A stretch of 7,370 nt of DNA from a candidate division WWE3 bacterium CG22_combo_CG10-13_8_21_14_all_39_12 (lineage in GTDB: Bacteria; Patescibacteriota; 4484-211; GCA-002791395), in contig PCSU01000052.1 in assembly GCA_002771355.1 (NCBI GenBank), positions 1 through 7,370 on the forward strand, given 5' to 3'. Below the pieces are notes generated by a model that made no database searches, had not been told where the DNA came from, and worked only from the letters and a program-made list of their open reading frames with translations. A program made the position numbers and the translations under genes. Shown here one piece after another: positions 1 to 5,547 of this stretch. Each line of letters opens with the position of its first letter. The stretch's first letter is position 1.

Positions 1-90
1 ACCGAATACTCATGAGTAGCGGAGCAAAAGAAGCCCCGTAGAAGTCTAGATTGTACCCAAACTAGCGCACTGCGGGGAGTACGTCACTAT
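1..90 (+). mobile_element. Possible IS200/IS605-family right end with the tail of a TnpB-like frame
   Basis: One frame enters the window open at base 3 and stops at TAG 39-41, and its last residues read SSGAKEAP. The stop lies inside GAAGCCCCG (30-38). The CCCCG at 34-38 can pair with CGGGG at 73-77, which is followed by AGTACGTCAC. A nested CTAG/CTAG pair (46-49 with 62-65) lies inside the loop. From memory, IS605-type elements often finish this way: the TnpB C-terminus overlaps a GAAGCCCC...GGGGAG stem at the right end, which also forms the 3' scaffold of the guide (omega) RNA. Only 13 codons are visible, with no catalytic residues and no left end. It could instead be the end of an unrelated gene followed by a weak hairpin. 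Confidence 0.33.
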
Positions 91-109
91 TTCTCAAAAC
101 CATGAGAAA
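90..109. repeat. Short inverted repeat TTTCTC/GAGAAA
   Basis: TTTCTC (90-95) and GAGAAA (104-109) are exact reverse complements separated by eight bases. They lie just upstream of the -35 box of the next promoter. This could be a small hairpin at the end of upstream transcription or half-sites for a regulator. It is A+T-rich and short enough to arise by chance. Confidence 0.25.
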
Positions 110-118
110 ACTATTTTC

Positions 119-147
119 TTGCTACAAAAGTAAATGTGCGCTAAAAT
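119..147 (+). promoter_or_regulatory. Sigma-70-type promoter for the DksA-like operon
   Basis: The -35 box is TTGCTA (119-124), the spacer is exactly 17 nt, and the -10 box is TAAAAT (142-147). Transcription should start near 154, giving a leader of about 75 nt before the ATG at 229. No other gene start or better promoter lies between here and the operon, so this is the likely driver of the three plus-strand genes up to 1580. Confidence 0.6.
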
Positions 148-159
148 GCGTATCTAATC

Positions 160-181
160 GTTACTGTTACACCAGTAACAG
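160..181. promoter_or_regulatory. Overlapping inverted repeats in the leader (operator or attenuator candidate)
   Basis: CTGTTAC (164-170) and GTAACAG (175-181) are perfect 7-bp arms around ACCA. A second pairing, GTTACTG (160-166) with CAGTAAC (173-179), overlaps the first, so two alternative hairpins compete. The repeat starts about 6 nt after the predicted transcription start. That position suits an operator just downstream of the promoter or an RNA hairpin in the leader. Confidence 0.45.
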
Positions 182-228
182 GTAGTACATTTACACTTTA
201 TGTTCCATAACCCAAAGGAGCACTTTGC

Positions 229-753
229 ATGGAAACTGCACAAGTAAGACAAGAATTGTTGAGAAGAGACCTCAAAAGACAGATTCACAGATTGGTCATA
301 CAGAACCTTGAAGAAGAGCTTGTTGTAGCCTTGAAAGCTGATGACAAAGACAGAATCATTGTTCTCGAGAAGCTCCTCCATGAACAAAAGGTTTATGCCC
401 TTAAGGACCAACTGACCGCCGAATTGGCAGACTGCAAATGCAGTCTTGCTAGAATTCGATCCCAACTTCTAGACGTTCAAGAAACTGCTGGTGAAGGCGA
501 TGTTGAAAATCGGGGATCTCAAAGCGCAGAAGGCGACAGCTTGCGTGGTTCCTATGCTACACTCAAAATTCGCCAAGACAGTATCCAGTCAAAATTGGAT
601 CAGCTCGAAAATCACCCCGAACTGGCCTTCACTTGCATAATTTGTGGCGCAGATATTTCTGAACGCGTTAATAAAGCACGACCAGACTCTGAGAGGTGTA
701 CAAAGTGCAAATCCAACGGCAATGGTAACGGTAGAAAACGTAACGGCAAATAA
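229..753 (+). CDS. DksA/TraR-type C4 zinc-finger protein (174 aa)
   Basis: AAAGGAG at 214-220 lies 8 nt before the ATG and fixes the start. The first ~85 residues and roughly 100-130 are charged and predicted helical, consistent with a coiled-coil hairpin. The C-terminal part has C136-x2-C139-G-x16-C157-x2-C160, the same Cys spacing as the DksA zinc finger (C-x2-C-x17-C-x2-C), with the family-typical ARPDSERC segment between the pairs. DksA/TraR proteins insert a coiled-coil tip into the RNA polymerase secondary channel and modulate initiation, often with ppGpp. By eye, the tip (DxxDxA in E. coli) aligns with D91-V-E-N-R-G96, so the second Asp is Asn and the Ala is Gly. The tail is a low-complexity Asn/Gly/Lys stretch. 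The N-terminus is longer than in short TraR proteins. Family membership is well supported. Activity on RNA polymerase is inferred and may be altered. It is the first gene of a three-gene operon. Confidence 0.8.
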   Translation: METAQVRQELLRRDLKRQIHRLVIQNLEEELVVALKADDKDRIIVLEKLLHEQKVYALKDQLTAELADCKCSLARIRSQLLDVQETAGEGDVENRGSQSAEGDSLRGSYATLKIRQDSIQSKLDQLENHPELAFTCIICGADISERVNKARPDSERCTKCKSNGNGNGRKRNGK

Positions 754-767
754 AGCATGCTTTATTT
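748..767. repeat. Perfect 20-bp palindrome over the stop codon of the DksA-like gene
   Basis: Every base from 748 to 767 pairs symmetrically around the centre at 757/758, with core TAAAGCATGCTTTA (751-764). The TAA stop is part of it. As RNA it would fold as an 8-bp stem with a CATG tetraloop, but the stem is A/U-rich and not followed by a U-run, so it is a weak terminator at best. It may damp read-through, protect an mRNA end or bind a dimeric protein. Confidence 0.5.
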
Positions 768-790
768 AAGCAATCGGCATGGAGGTGAAT

Positions 791-1228
791 ATGTCTGATC
801 ACGGTTGGATTGCATATATGGAACGCAAAACCCGCTGGCGTCTTTTTGGATGGCCAGATGAGTATGCGCGTATTTGTTGCCTATCCCTCGAACATCCAAC
901 TCAACTTGTGCATAAACTTTCTACAAATCATGTTGAGGAAAGATTCCGGTACGAATGGATAGAACTTGTTGATCCTACAGGTAAAACATACCCACGGTTT
1001 CCCAAAACTCTCACCAGTGCAACAATCGTTGAAGTCGGACAAGACCAACCATATGATGTTGTGATTGGGTATAGAATTGATAAACCCGATCCACGAACCA
1101 TAGCAGTAGGTTGTGTTGCATGCGTTGTCGACTTCTTCAGCAATACAAAAAATACTCTTCACGTTTCCATCTGGACAACTGATCAATTCCCATGGATTAC
1201 CATACCAACACAGAACTCACACTACTAA
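791..1228 (+). CDS. Hypothetical protein, 145 aa
   Basis: An in-frame ATG lies at 779, but GGAGGTGA (781-788) sits directly upstream of the ATG at 791, so 791 is taken as the start. I do not recognise the family. The sequence is mixed alpha/beta, rich in aromatic residues (RWRLFGWPDEYARICC near residue 16), and has a hydrophobic Cys/Val run (VGCVACVVDFF) near residue 105. It has no signal peptide, no convincing membrane helix and no metal-binding Cys/His cluster. It sits 37 nt after the DksA-like gene, and the next gene's ribosome-binding site overlaps its stop codon, so the three genes are very probably co-transcribed. The RBS and operon position support it as a real gene. Function unknown. 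Confidence 0.75.
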   Translation: MSDHGWIAYMERKTRWRLFGWPDEYARICCLSLEHPTQLVHKLSTNHVEERFRYEWIELVDPTGKTYPRFPKTLTSATIVEVGQDQPYDVVIGYRIDKPDPRTIAVGCVACVVDFFSNTKNTLHVSIWTTDQFPWITIPTQNSHY

Positions 1229-1241
1229 GGAGTTTGCTTTG
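1227..1241 (+). promoter_or_regulatory. Ribosome-binding site that sets a TTG start
   Basis: AAGGAG at 1227-1232 overlaps the preceding TAA stop (1226-1228) and lies 6 nt before TTG at 1239-1241. The nearest in-frame upstream ATG, at 1113, would overlap the previous gene by 116 nt and lacks this Shine-Dalgarno site. The TTG is therefore the better start and suggests coupled translation. Confidence 0.7.
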
Positions 1242-1580
1242 AGTAATCAAGAGTCAAAAACAAAAGGGGTGATTGTTAATCTTGGGATCACACCCAAACG
1301 TACACCACATGGATTTCGTGTATTTGCACAATGTGGTTCAACCACACGTAGTTTGTGCGGACATGACGTAACTCACATCCCATTCCTTGTCGACCTTGTC
1401 ATTACTAGAATCACCGATGCCATAGAAAAAAATGGGTGGGTGCTTAAAGGCATTCATATCCGCACTCGCAAAATGTCGATGCTTCCACAAAGCCCAGTTT
1501 TTGTAAAAGGACGCAAACACTACGTTCGCTTTAGCCCTTCAAAGATTGGTGAATTGAAGCGTAGTTTGGTAGGAGGATAA
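1239..1580 (+). CDS. Hypothetical basic protein, 113 aa (TTG start)
   Basis: The start is TTG, chosen for its well-placed AAGGAG and minimal overlap with the upstream gene. The mature sequence begins MSNQESKTKGVIVNLGIT. It is rich in Lys/Arg and His, with a basic stretch around residues 70-85 (GIHIRTRKMS) and a basic C-terminus (KIGELKRSLVGG). Two Cys residues (about positions 32 and 40) do not form a recognisable metal site. The pattern looks like a compact alpha/beta domain, and the positive charge is compatible with nucleic-acid binding, but no named family is recognised. It is the last gene of the operon that starts with the DksA-like protein and is followed by hairpins and a strong terminator. 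Confidence 0.72.
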   Translation: MSNQESKTKGVIVNLGITPKRTPHGFRVFAQCGSTTRSLCGHDVTHIPFLVDLVITRITDAIEKNGWVLKGIHIRTRKMSMLPQSPVFVKGRKHYVRFSPSKIGELKRSLVGG

Positions 1581-1589
1581 GGCTAAAAC

Positions 1590-1611
1590 GGCTTTAAGCT
1601 GTTTTAAAGCC
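1590..1611 (+). repeat. Hairpin after the operon (GGCTTTAA/TTAAAGCC)
   Basis: GGCTTTAA (1590-1597) and TTAAAGCC (1604-1611) form an 8-bp stem with a six-base loop, ten bases after the stop at 1580. No U-run follows it. It may act with the stronger terminator just downstream, or stabilise the 3' end. Confidence 0.4.
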
Positions 1612-1621
1612 TTGCATAATT

Positions 1622-1658
1622 AAAGCCGGTAACGTCCATAGGACGTTACCGGCTTTTT
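1622..1658. terminator. Strong Rho-independent terminator, probably bidirectional
   Basis: A perfect 16-bp stem (1622-1637 with 1641-1656; core GCCGGTAACGTCC) closes a three-base ATA loop. It ends in TTTTT (1654-1658) on the plus strand. Read on the minus strand it ends in TTTAATTA, a usable U-rich tail. It lies between the converging ends at 1580 (plus) and 1671 (minus), so it can end both transcripts. Confidence 0.85.
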
Positions 1659-1670
1659 GTTAATCACAAC

Positions 1671-3719
1671 CTACCTCAAAACACCTGAATCAATAAGTAG
1701 CTTCATTCGAATCAGTGCTACTTTTGCCGAGATGTCTTCGGGTGGAAACCCTAATCCAAACAAAAGATCTGCAATTGCATCTATACCAACCGTTGCAACT
1801 AAAAGATCTAAGCTTGCAGGATTTCCATCCAATGCATTACTGAACGCCTCTCGAATAGGGTAGGTCCTACGCGAAACTTGATACCCCATGTTAATAACGA
1901 CCAATCCCGCAGCCACATGTACCTCGTACACCTGGAATGAGTTACCAAGCTCAGCAAATTCAATTGAAACTGATCGTTTCGCATCACCACCTCTTACTGA
2001 AGCCTTTTCTGGGGCGTCTGCACCGATGTTAAGCAAAAAGACCTTTTCTACTCCAGGCTGCCGATCGGTTAACTGAAATGATCGTGCAGATGTGCTATTG
2101 CCCTTTACCGTCATCCCTTCGGGAGGAATAACCCGCATGGTGTATAAAACGCGCTCACCGTCGGTATCCATCTGGGGAAGACGACCAAAGCTTACATATC
2201 CGTTTGCATTTGTCAATTCTTCCCTATACAACTTGCGCTTCACGATCAGTTGGACTTTTACACCTTCAACTCCGCGAGTGAACTCATCGTAAACTACAGC
2301 ACAGGTAGATGTTTGCTTACCCAAAGAGACATCATTGCTTCGATGCCGCTTGCTGCCAAGTCCCTTTATAGGCACTTGGTCACCACTTCCATCTACAATG
2401 GCGCCTGTTGTGTGGGGAAGAAATTCACTCATCCCACCTGTGCCAAGAAGATCTGTTACACGATCCGATATACGTTGCATCAGTATTCGTGCCTTTTCGT
2501 CTTGGCTTGCAACCGCATCTTTCATGGCCTGTTCAATCATTGGATACACGTACTTTTTCACGTGTTCAATCCACGCCCTAACACCAGGCGTATCAGGATC
2601 GGGGAGTTTATCCGCAGTTCTTAGGCCAAAATGGCTCAGTGGAGCTTTGTGTGGAGTCGTTATATCTCCGGTAATAACTCCAGCACCCGGGAGACGATCA
2701 AATCCCGTAAACTCTCCCAGCACGCAAAGTCCCGCACCTTCACGTACCAACCACGCAGGGGGAACCGATGTACCAGAAGGCGCATAATATAACTCCACAT
2801 CGTATGGGTACAACTCACCGTCAATCTTCACATAATACCGTTTGACGGTGGTCTCAGAATAAAGCGGAATTCCACGATACGCTGGACGTTGAACTTTAAA
2901 GGTTCTCTCCGTCTTTCCCAACCGATCGATGATCAATAGCTCAATATCTTGCTGAGCAAACCGACCAAACCGATCATTAAGGTAAGACAGAACCCTCTTT
3001 GGAGAGATAACACTAGATCCTTTTATTGTCGAAGGATCGATATCATCAATAACAACCATTACACCGTGGGGGAGGGGTTTACCCCATGGGTCACACAGTT
3101 GCCTCGTAGACGGACCAATTGTATAGGACATTTGATTCGACTCAAGATCCTCAACCGTTGGGAGCGATACGCAAAACGTTTCCGCCATCCCATCTTTTCC
3201 AAGAGGAAGCCCCGCACTTTGGGCTAATTTTGGAAATGGGCGAATAGTATAACTAACCCTTTTACCAATAACCCATCCTGCTGCAGCACCCAACCCTTGT
3301 ACACCAATTTGCCCATCGGGAAGTAGCAATGCTTTGGTAAACATTCGTTCAACCGAATGTCTTGAGTACGAGTGTGGTGGAATAAGACGATTAAGATCTT
3401 GTTGTAAAATGGTTCCTTCGCCCGCCAAGTAATCCTTTACAATATCAGCATGACCAAGTTCCATATGAGGAACCATGCCAAGACCTGTGTCTATAACACG
3501 TATCCTGCCTTTGCCTTTAACCACTTCATAGACAATCCAGATTTTCGCGGTGCCACCGCCACTAAATTGCTCTCTTAATGCAAGAATAGCATCGATAGCA
3601 TTCTCTGGTGCTTGTGACAGCGCCCCTTTTTTATCAAGCCCACTAACAGCTTGCAAAAGTAACGGACCGCTTGCTACCCTTATGTGACTATTTGTTTGTT
3701 GAATGTGTGCATTAGACAT
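1671..3719 (-). CDS. GHKL (Hsp90/MutL/MORC-like) ATPase with Ig-like segment, 682 aa
   Basis: The start is the ATG at 3719-3717, ten bases after AGGAGG (3735-3730). An ATG at 3740 lies upstream of that site and is unlikely. Residues ~20-165 carry the GHKL ATP-binding signatures: N-box PENAIDA (N40), G1 box VIDTGLGM (D77, G79, G81) and G2 box GVQGLGAAAG (139-148). Such proteins use ATP-driven dimerisation to clamp or remodel DNA or proteins. Residues ~215-390 are alpha/beta and include VMVVIDDID and LLIIDRLG, in the place of the middle/transducer domain (inferred). Residues ~470-565 look like an Ig-fold or carboxypeptidase-regulatory-like beta domain (GVEGVKVQL...NANGYVSF). The C-terminal ~100 residues are a further unnamed domain. 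The residue four before N40, normally the catalytic Glu, is Gln36, so hydrolysis may be lost or use another residue. The gene overlaps the upstream HTH gene by 8 nt (ATGTCTAA), implying coupled translation. Superfamily is fairly secure; subfamily and role are unknown. Confidence 0.75.
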   Translation of the reverse strand: MSNAHIQQTNSHIRVASGPLLLQAVSGLDKKGALSQAPENAIDAILALREQFSGGGTAKIWIVYEVVKGKGRIRVIDTGLGMVPHMELGHADIVKDYLAGEGTILQQDLNRLIPPHSYSRHSVERMFTKALLLPDGQIGVQGLGAAAGWVIGKRVSYTIRPFPKLAQSAGLPLGKDGMAETFCVSLPTVEDLESNQMSYTIGPSTRQLCDPWGKPLPHGVMVVIDDIDPSTIKGSSVISPKRVLSYLNDRFGRFAQQDIELLIIDRLGKTERTFKVQRPAYRGIPLYSETTVKRYYVKIDGELYPYDVELYYAPSGTSVPPAWLVREGAGLCVLGEFTGFDRLPGAGVITGDITTPHKAPLSHFGLRTADKLPDPDTPGVRAWIEHVKKYVYPMIEQAMKDAVASQDEKARILMQRISDRVTDLLGTGGMSEFLPHTTGAIVDGSGDQVPIKGLGSKRHRSNDVSLGKQTSTCAVVYDEFTRGVEGVKVQLIVKRKLYREELTNANGYVSFGRLPQMDTDGERVLYTMRVIPPEGMTVKGNSTSARSFQLTDRQPGVEKVFLLNIGADAPEKASVRGGDAKRSVSIEFAELGNSFQVYEVHVAAGLVVINMGYQVSRRTYPIREAFSNALDGNPASLDLLVATVGIDAIADLLFGLGFPPEDISAKVALIRMKLLIDSGVLR

Positions 3720-4521
3720 CAATATCAATCCTCCTAACACTCGGTTGCTTCCCGGCGATCAAATCTTCAAGTCGCCTCACGAGTAACCTTAATTCATCTA
3801 TATTACTCATCAAACGATCCCTGGCGGTGTGCCACTCTACTGGATCACTCAACCGATCACTCAAGGTGCGAATCAGAACAAGCGTAGTAAGATCATCTGG
3901 TCCTGTAACCTCCCACTCATCAAGTGCTGGAAGGGAATCAACATCAAGCCTATCGGGATACACCGGTTCGGGCAATAAAACAACTCCTTCATTAGCATCT
4001 GATAGATGATTGGCAACCTGTTTCGCAAACCACTCAACAAACGCTTGCACTTCAGTAACAGGAAATCCCTGATCACCAGGGTTTGCAGTTTGTTGATCTT
4101 TCGGGAAGTCTGCAGACGTGTGTTTGTTTACATATGCCTGAGCAGCAACCGGCCCAACAATACCGGCAACAAGGTTTCGCATGGCATCATCAACCACAAA
4201 CGTTTCATCTTTTACTATCGAAAGAACTGCTTCCTCAAACTCTTCTGCAGACATTGGATCAAATTCTGGAATTGTACGTGGATCTGCCATATTAATTCCA
4301 AGCCGAAGCATAACTCGCACGTAGTTTACTCGATTCGTGAGCTTTGCGCCACTTCTTCTTGCAATGTTTCCCCACGCGCCTTCTGATATACCACACAAAC
4401 GTGCAAGGTCGTTGCCTGATGGCTTCTTTACACCCTTTTGCTGATACGTTACTTTGTACGTCTCAATTGCATCAGCCAAAGCCGATACCCATTCTCTCAA
4501 TTCTTGCGACGAATTTGCCAC
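3712..4521 (-). CDS. Helix-turn-helix protein paired with the GHKL ATPase, 269 aa
   Basis: The start is GTG (4521-4519), 7 nt after GAGAGG (4534-4529). Residues ~35-75 (GNDLARLCGISEGAW followed by a basic NIARRSGAK) have the spacing of an XRE/Cro-like helix-turn-helix, including the LxxxxGIS turn. The middle (~85-135) is acidic and helical, followed by a polar linker rich in Pro, Asp and Gly. Residues ~210-256 (for example NIDELRLLVRRLEDLIAG) form a likely amphipathic or coiled-coil helix for dimerisation or partner binding. It is far longer than a minimal XRE repressor (about 70-110 aa). The stop overlaps the start of the ATPase gene, and the promoter region faces a divergent operon with a palindrome. 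The likely role is an autoregulator and/or the DNA-binding partner of the ATPase. That role is inferred; the HTH call rests on pattern only. Confidence 0.65.
   Translation of the reverse strand: MANSSQELREWVSALADAIETYKVTYQQKGVKKPSGNDLARLCGISEGAWGNIARRSGAKLTNRVNYVRVMLRLGINMADPRTIPEFDPMSAEEFEEAVLSIVKDETFVVDDAMRNLVAGIVGPVAAQAYVNKHTSADFPKDQQTANPGDQGFPVTEVQAFVEWFAKQVANHLSDANEGVVLLPEPVYPDRLDVDSLPALDEWEVTGPDDLTTLVLIRTLSDRLSDPVEWHTARDRLMSNIDELRLLVRRLEDLIAGKQPSVRRIDIDV
3730..3735 (-). promoter_or_regulatory. Ribosome-binding site for the GHKL ATPase
   Basis: AGGAGG on the minus strand lies inside the last codons of the HTH gene, ten bases before the ATG at 3719. It rules out the upstream ATG at 3740 and shows that the ATPase is translated from the same mRNA as the HTH protein. 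A TTG at 3722 has tighter spacing (7 nt) and is a less likely alternative. Confidence 0.6.
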
Positions 4522-4583
4522 TGTACTACCTCTCTTTCTTCAAATTGGAAATGTTCTTAAATAAACACGAAATGTGCTCCCAT

Positions 4584-4612
4584 TTTCTATCACAAACTAT
4601 AGGATTCGTCAA
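4584..4612 (-). promoter_or_regulatory. Minus-strand promoter for the HTH-ATPase operon
   Basis: Read on the minus strand, TTGACG (4612-4607) is followed by a 17-nt spacer and TAGAAA (4589-4584). TGA precedes the -10, which makes it an extended -10. Transcription should begin near 4577, leaving a leader of about 55 nt before the GTG at 4521. The spacer and -10 contain a short imperfect dyad, CTAT...ATAG (plus-strand 4587-4602), which could be part of an operator. Confidence 0.5.
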
Positions 4613-4686
4613 GAAGAAACTATTATTTTTTAGCTTCACAGAGCCAATTCATGAAACTAAGTCCATAAAACAAGGATGCTTTATAG

Positions 4687-4692
4687 TATAAT
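4687..4692 (+). promoter_or_regulatory. Plus-strand -10 box for the 4757-6365 gene pair
   Basis: A consensus TATAAT lies at 4687-4692, within TATAGTATAAT. It predicts a start near 4699 and a leader of about 58 nt. No good -35 hexamer sits 16-18 nt upstream (the bases there read approximately CATAAA), so the promoter may be weak or need an activator. Confidence 0.4.
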
Positions 4693-4704
4693 TGCACAAG
4701 CACC

Positions 4705-4719
4705 TGAACAATTTGTTCA
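4705..4719. promoter_or_regulatory. Perfect 15-bp palindrome, candidate operator
   Basis: TGAACAA-T-TTGTTCA (4705-4719) is a perfect inverted repeat with a single central base. It begins about 6 bp after the predicted transcription start of the plus-strand pair. That geometry suits repression by a dimeric HTH protein, and the divergent HTH gene (4521-3712) is the obvious candidate. A related half-site, TGTTC, lies at 4552-4556 in the leader of the HTH gene. Confidence 0.5.
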
Positions 4720-4756
4720 CAAGAGTCAAGATCATCTTAAGCTAAGGAGGCTTTTT

Positions 4757-5536
4757 ATGGTTACGAAAAGGAAGAAAGGAGCACGGCCACCGAGACAACA
4801 ACTCGCATTTGATTTTGTTTTACCTGTTCTTGAAAATACAGACGCACATGCTGGCAACAACAAAGCAGGTGAAATTGCTGAAGCAAAAAGACAGTTTGAG
4901 CGTCAAGCAGGAAGTATTGTTATCTGGAGTTGTGGGGACGAACTTTTTAAGCACCTTGGATTAACAGTGTCTGAAATTTCGAAACTCGCAGATGACTTCA
5001 GATTTCTGATGCTACGACTTCCTGCCCGAAAACAGAAACTCTTAGCAGGGAGAGGTAGCCTCACCATCACCGATTGCACAGGATCTATTAAAGCGAAAAA
5101 TGTGCGGTTGGCTCTGCTGAGACACCCCGAAAAGGCCCTACAATGTTGCATCAAGCACATTGATTGGGATGGGCACGTAACCATTCTTCATCAATGTTCT
5201 GCTCATCAGCACAACCCCGCGGTGGATGACCTTTCACGCCTTCCCATAGGACACAAATGTGGGAAGATTACTGTTATGGGTTATTCACCAAAACCCGTAG
5301 GTCCGATTAACCCACAGGTTGAACGTGGTGAGTATCGCTACTCCACATCATATGAGGATCTAGCGACCTTGCTTCAAACAAAACCATGGGGGGTACAGTT
5401 TACGTTTGGTATGAGGTGTACCTGCGTGTACACACTTCATCCAGACAAAACTGCACCAGGAGGAGGCGTTGCATTTCGATCCATACATGATGACCTCTGT
5501 CACTTCTGCAATGGAAGAGGCCGAAGTTACGATTGA
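4757..5536 (+). CDS. Cysteine-rich protein with CxC and CxxCxGxG motifs, 259 aa
   Basis: AAGGAGG (4744-4750) lies 6 nt before the ATG at 4757, so the earlier in-frame ATG at 4676 is rejected; that ATG also lies upstream of the -10 box. The N-terminus is strongly basic (TKRKKGARPPRQQ), followed by a short hydrophobic run and an acidic/polar helix (~40-75). A Cys/His-rich middle includes H145, C147, H150, H152, H166 and C168. The C-terminus has C221-T-C223 and then C248-H-F-C251-N-G-R-G, which resembles a single DnaJ-type CxxCxGxG repeat. C221/C223 and C248/C251 could form one zinc site. The basic tail plus a possible zinc fold suggests nucleic-acid or protein binding, but I recognise no family. 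It is the first gene of a two-gene unit divergent from the HTH-ATPase operon and ends with TGA. Confidence 0.72.
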   Translation: MVTKRKKGARPPRQQLAFDFVLPVLENTDAHAGNNKAGEIAEAKRQFERQAGSIVIWSCGDELFKHLGLTVSEISKLADDFRFLMLRLPARKQKLLAGRGSLTITDCTGSIKAKNVRLALLRHPEKALQCCIKHIDWDGHVTILHQCSAHQHNPAVDDLSRLPIGHKCGKITVMGYSPKPVGPINPQVERGEYRYSTSYEDLATLLQTKPWGVQFTFGMRCTCVYTLHPDKTAPGGGVAFRSIHDDLCHFCNGRGRSYD

Positions 5537-5547
5537 TGAATCCCAAT

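Noticed and set aside
1113..1238. Extended start at 1113 for the 113-aa gene
   Set aside because: It would overlap the previous gene by 116 nt and has no Shine-Dalgarno site. The TTG at 1239 has AAGGAG at the right distance.
2250..2787. Plus-strand open frames within the GHKL ATPase region
   Set aside because: They are antisense shadows of the ATPase frame, with no Shine-Dalgarno sites and Ser/Arg/Cys-rich nonsense composition.
1671..3719. Identification of the GHKL protein as HtpG, MutL or GyrB
   Set aside because: The ATP-binding boxes fit the superfamily, but the N-box lacks the usual Glu and the middle and C-terminal regions, including the Ig-like part, do not match those proteins.
4344..4691. 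Plus-strand open frame opposite the start of the HTH gene
   Set aside because: It runs antisense to the HTH coding region and through the promoter region, has no ribosome-binding site and a composition unlike a real protein.
4676..4756. Longer N-terminus for the Cys-rich protein, starting at the ATG at 4676
   Set aside because: It would begin upstream of the TATAAT at 4687 and lacks a ribosome-binding site. AAGGAGG at 4744-4750 clearly serves the ATG at 4757.
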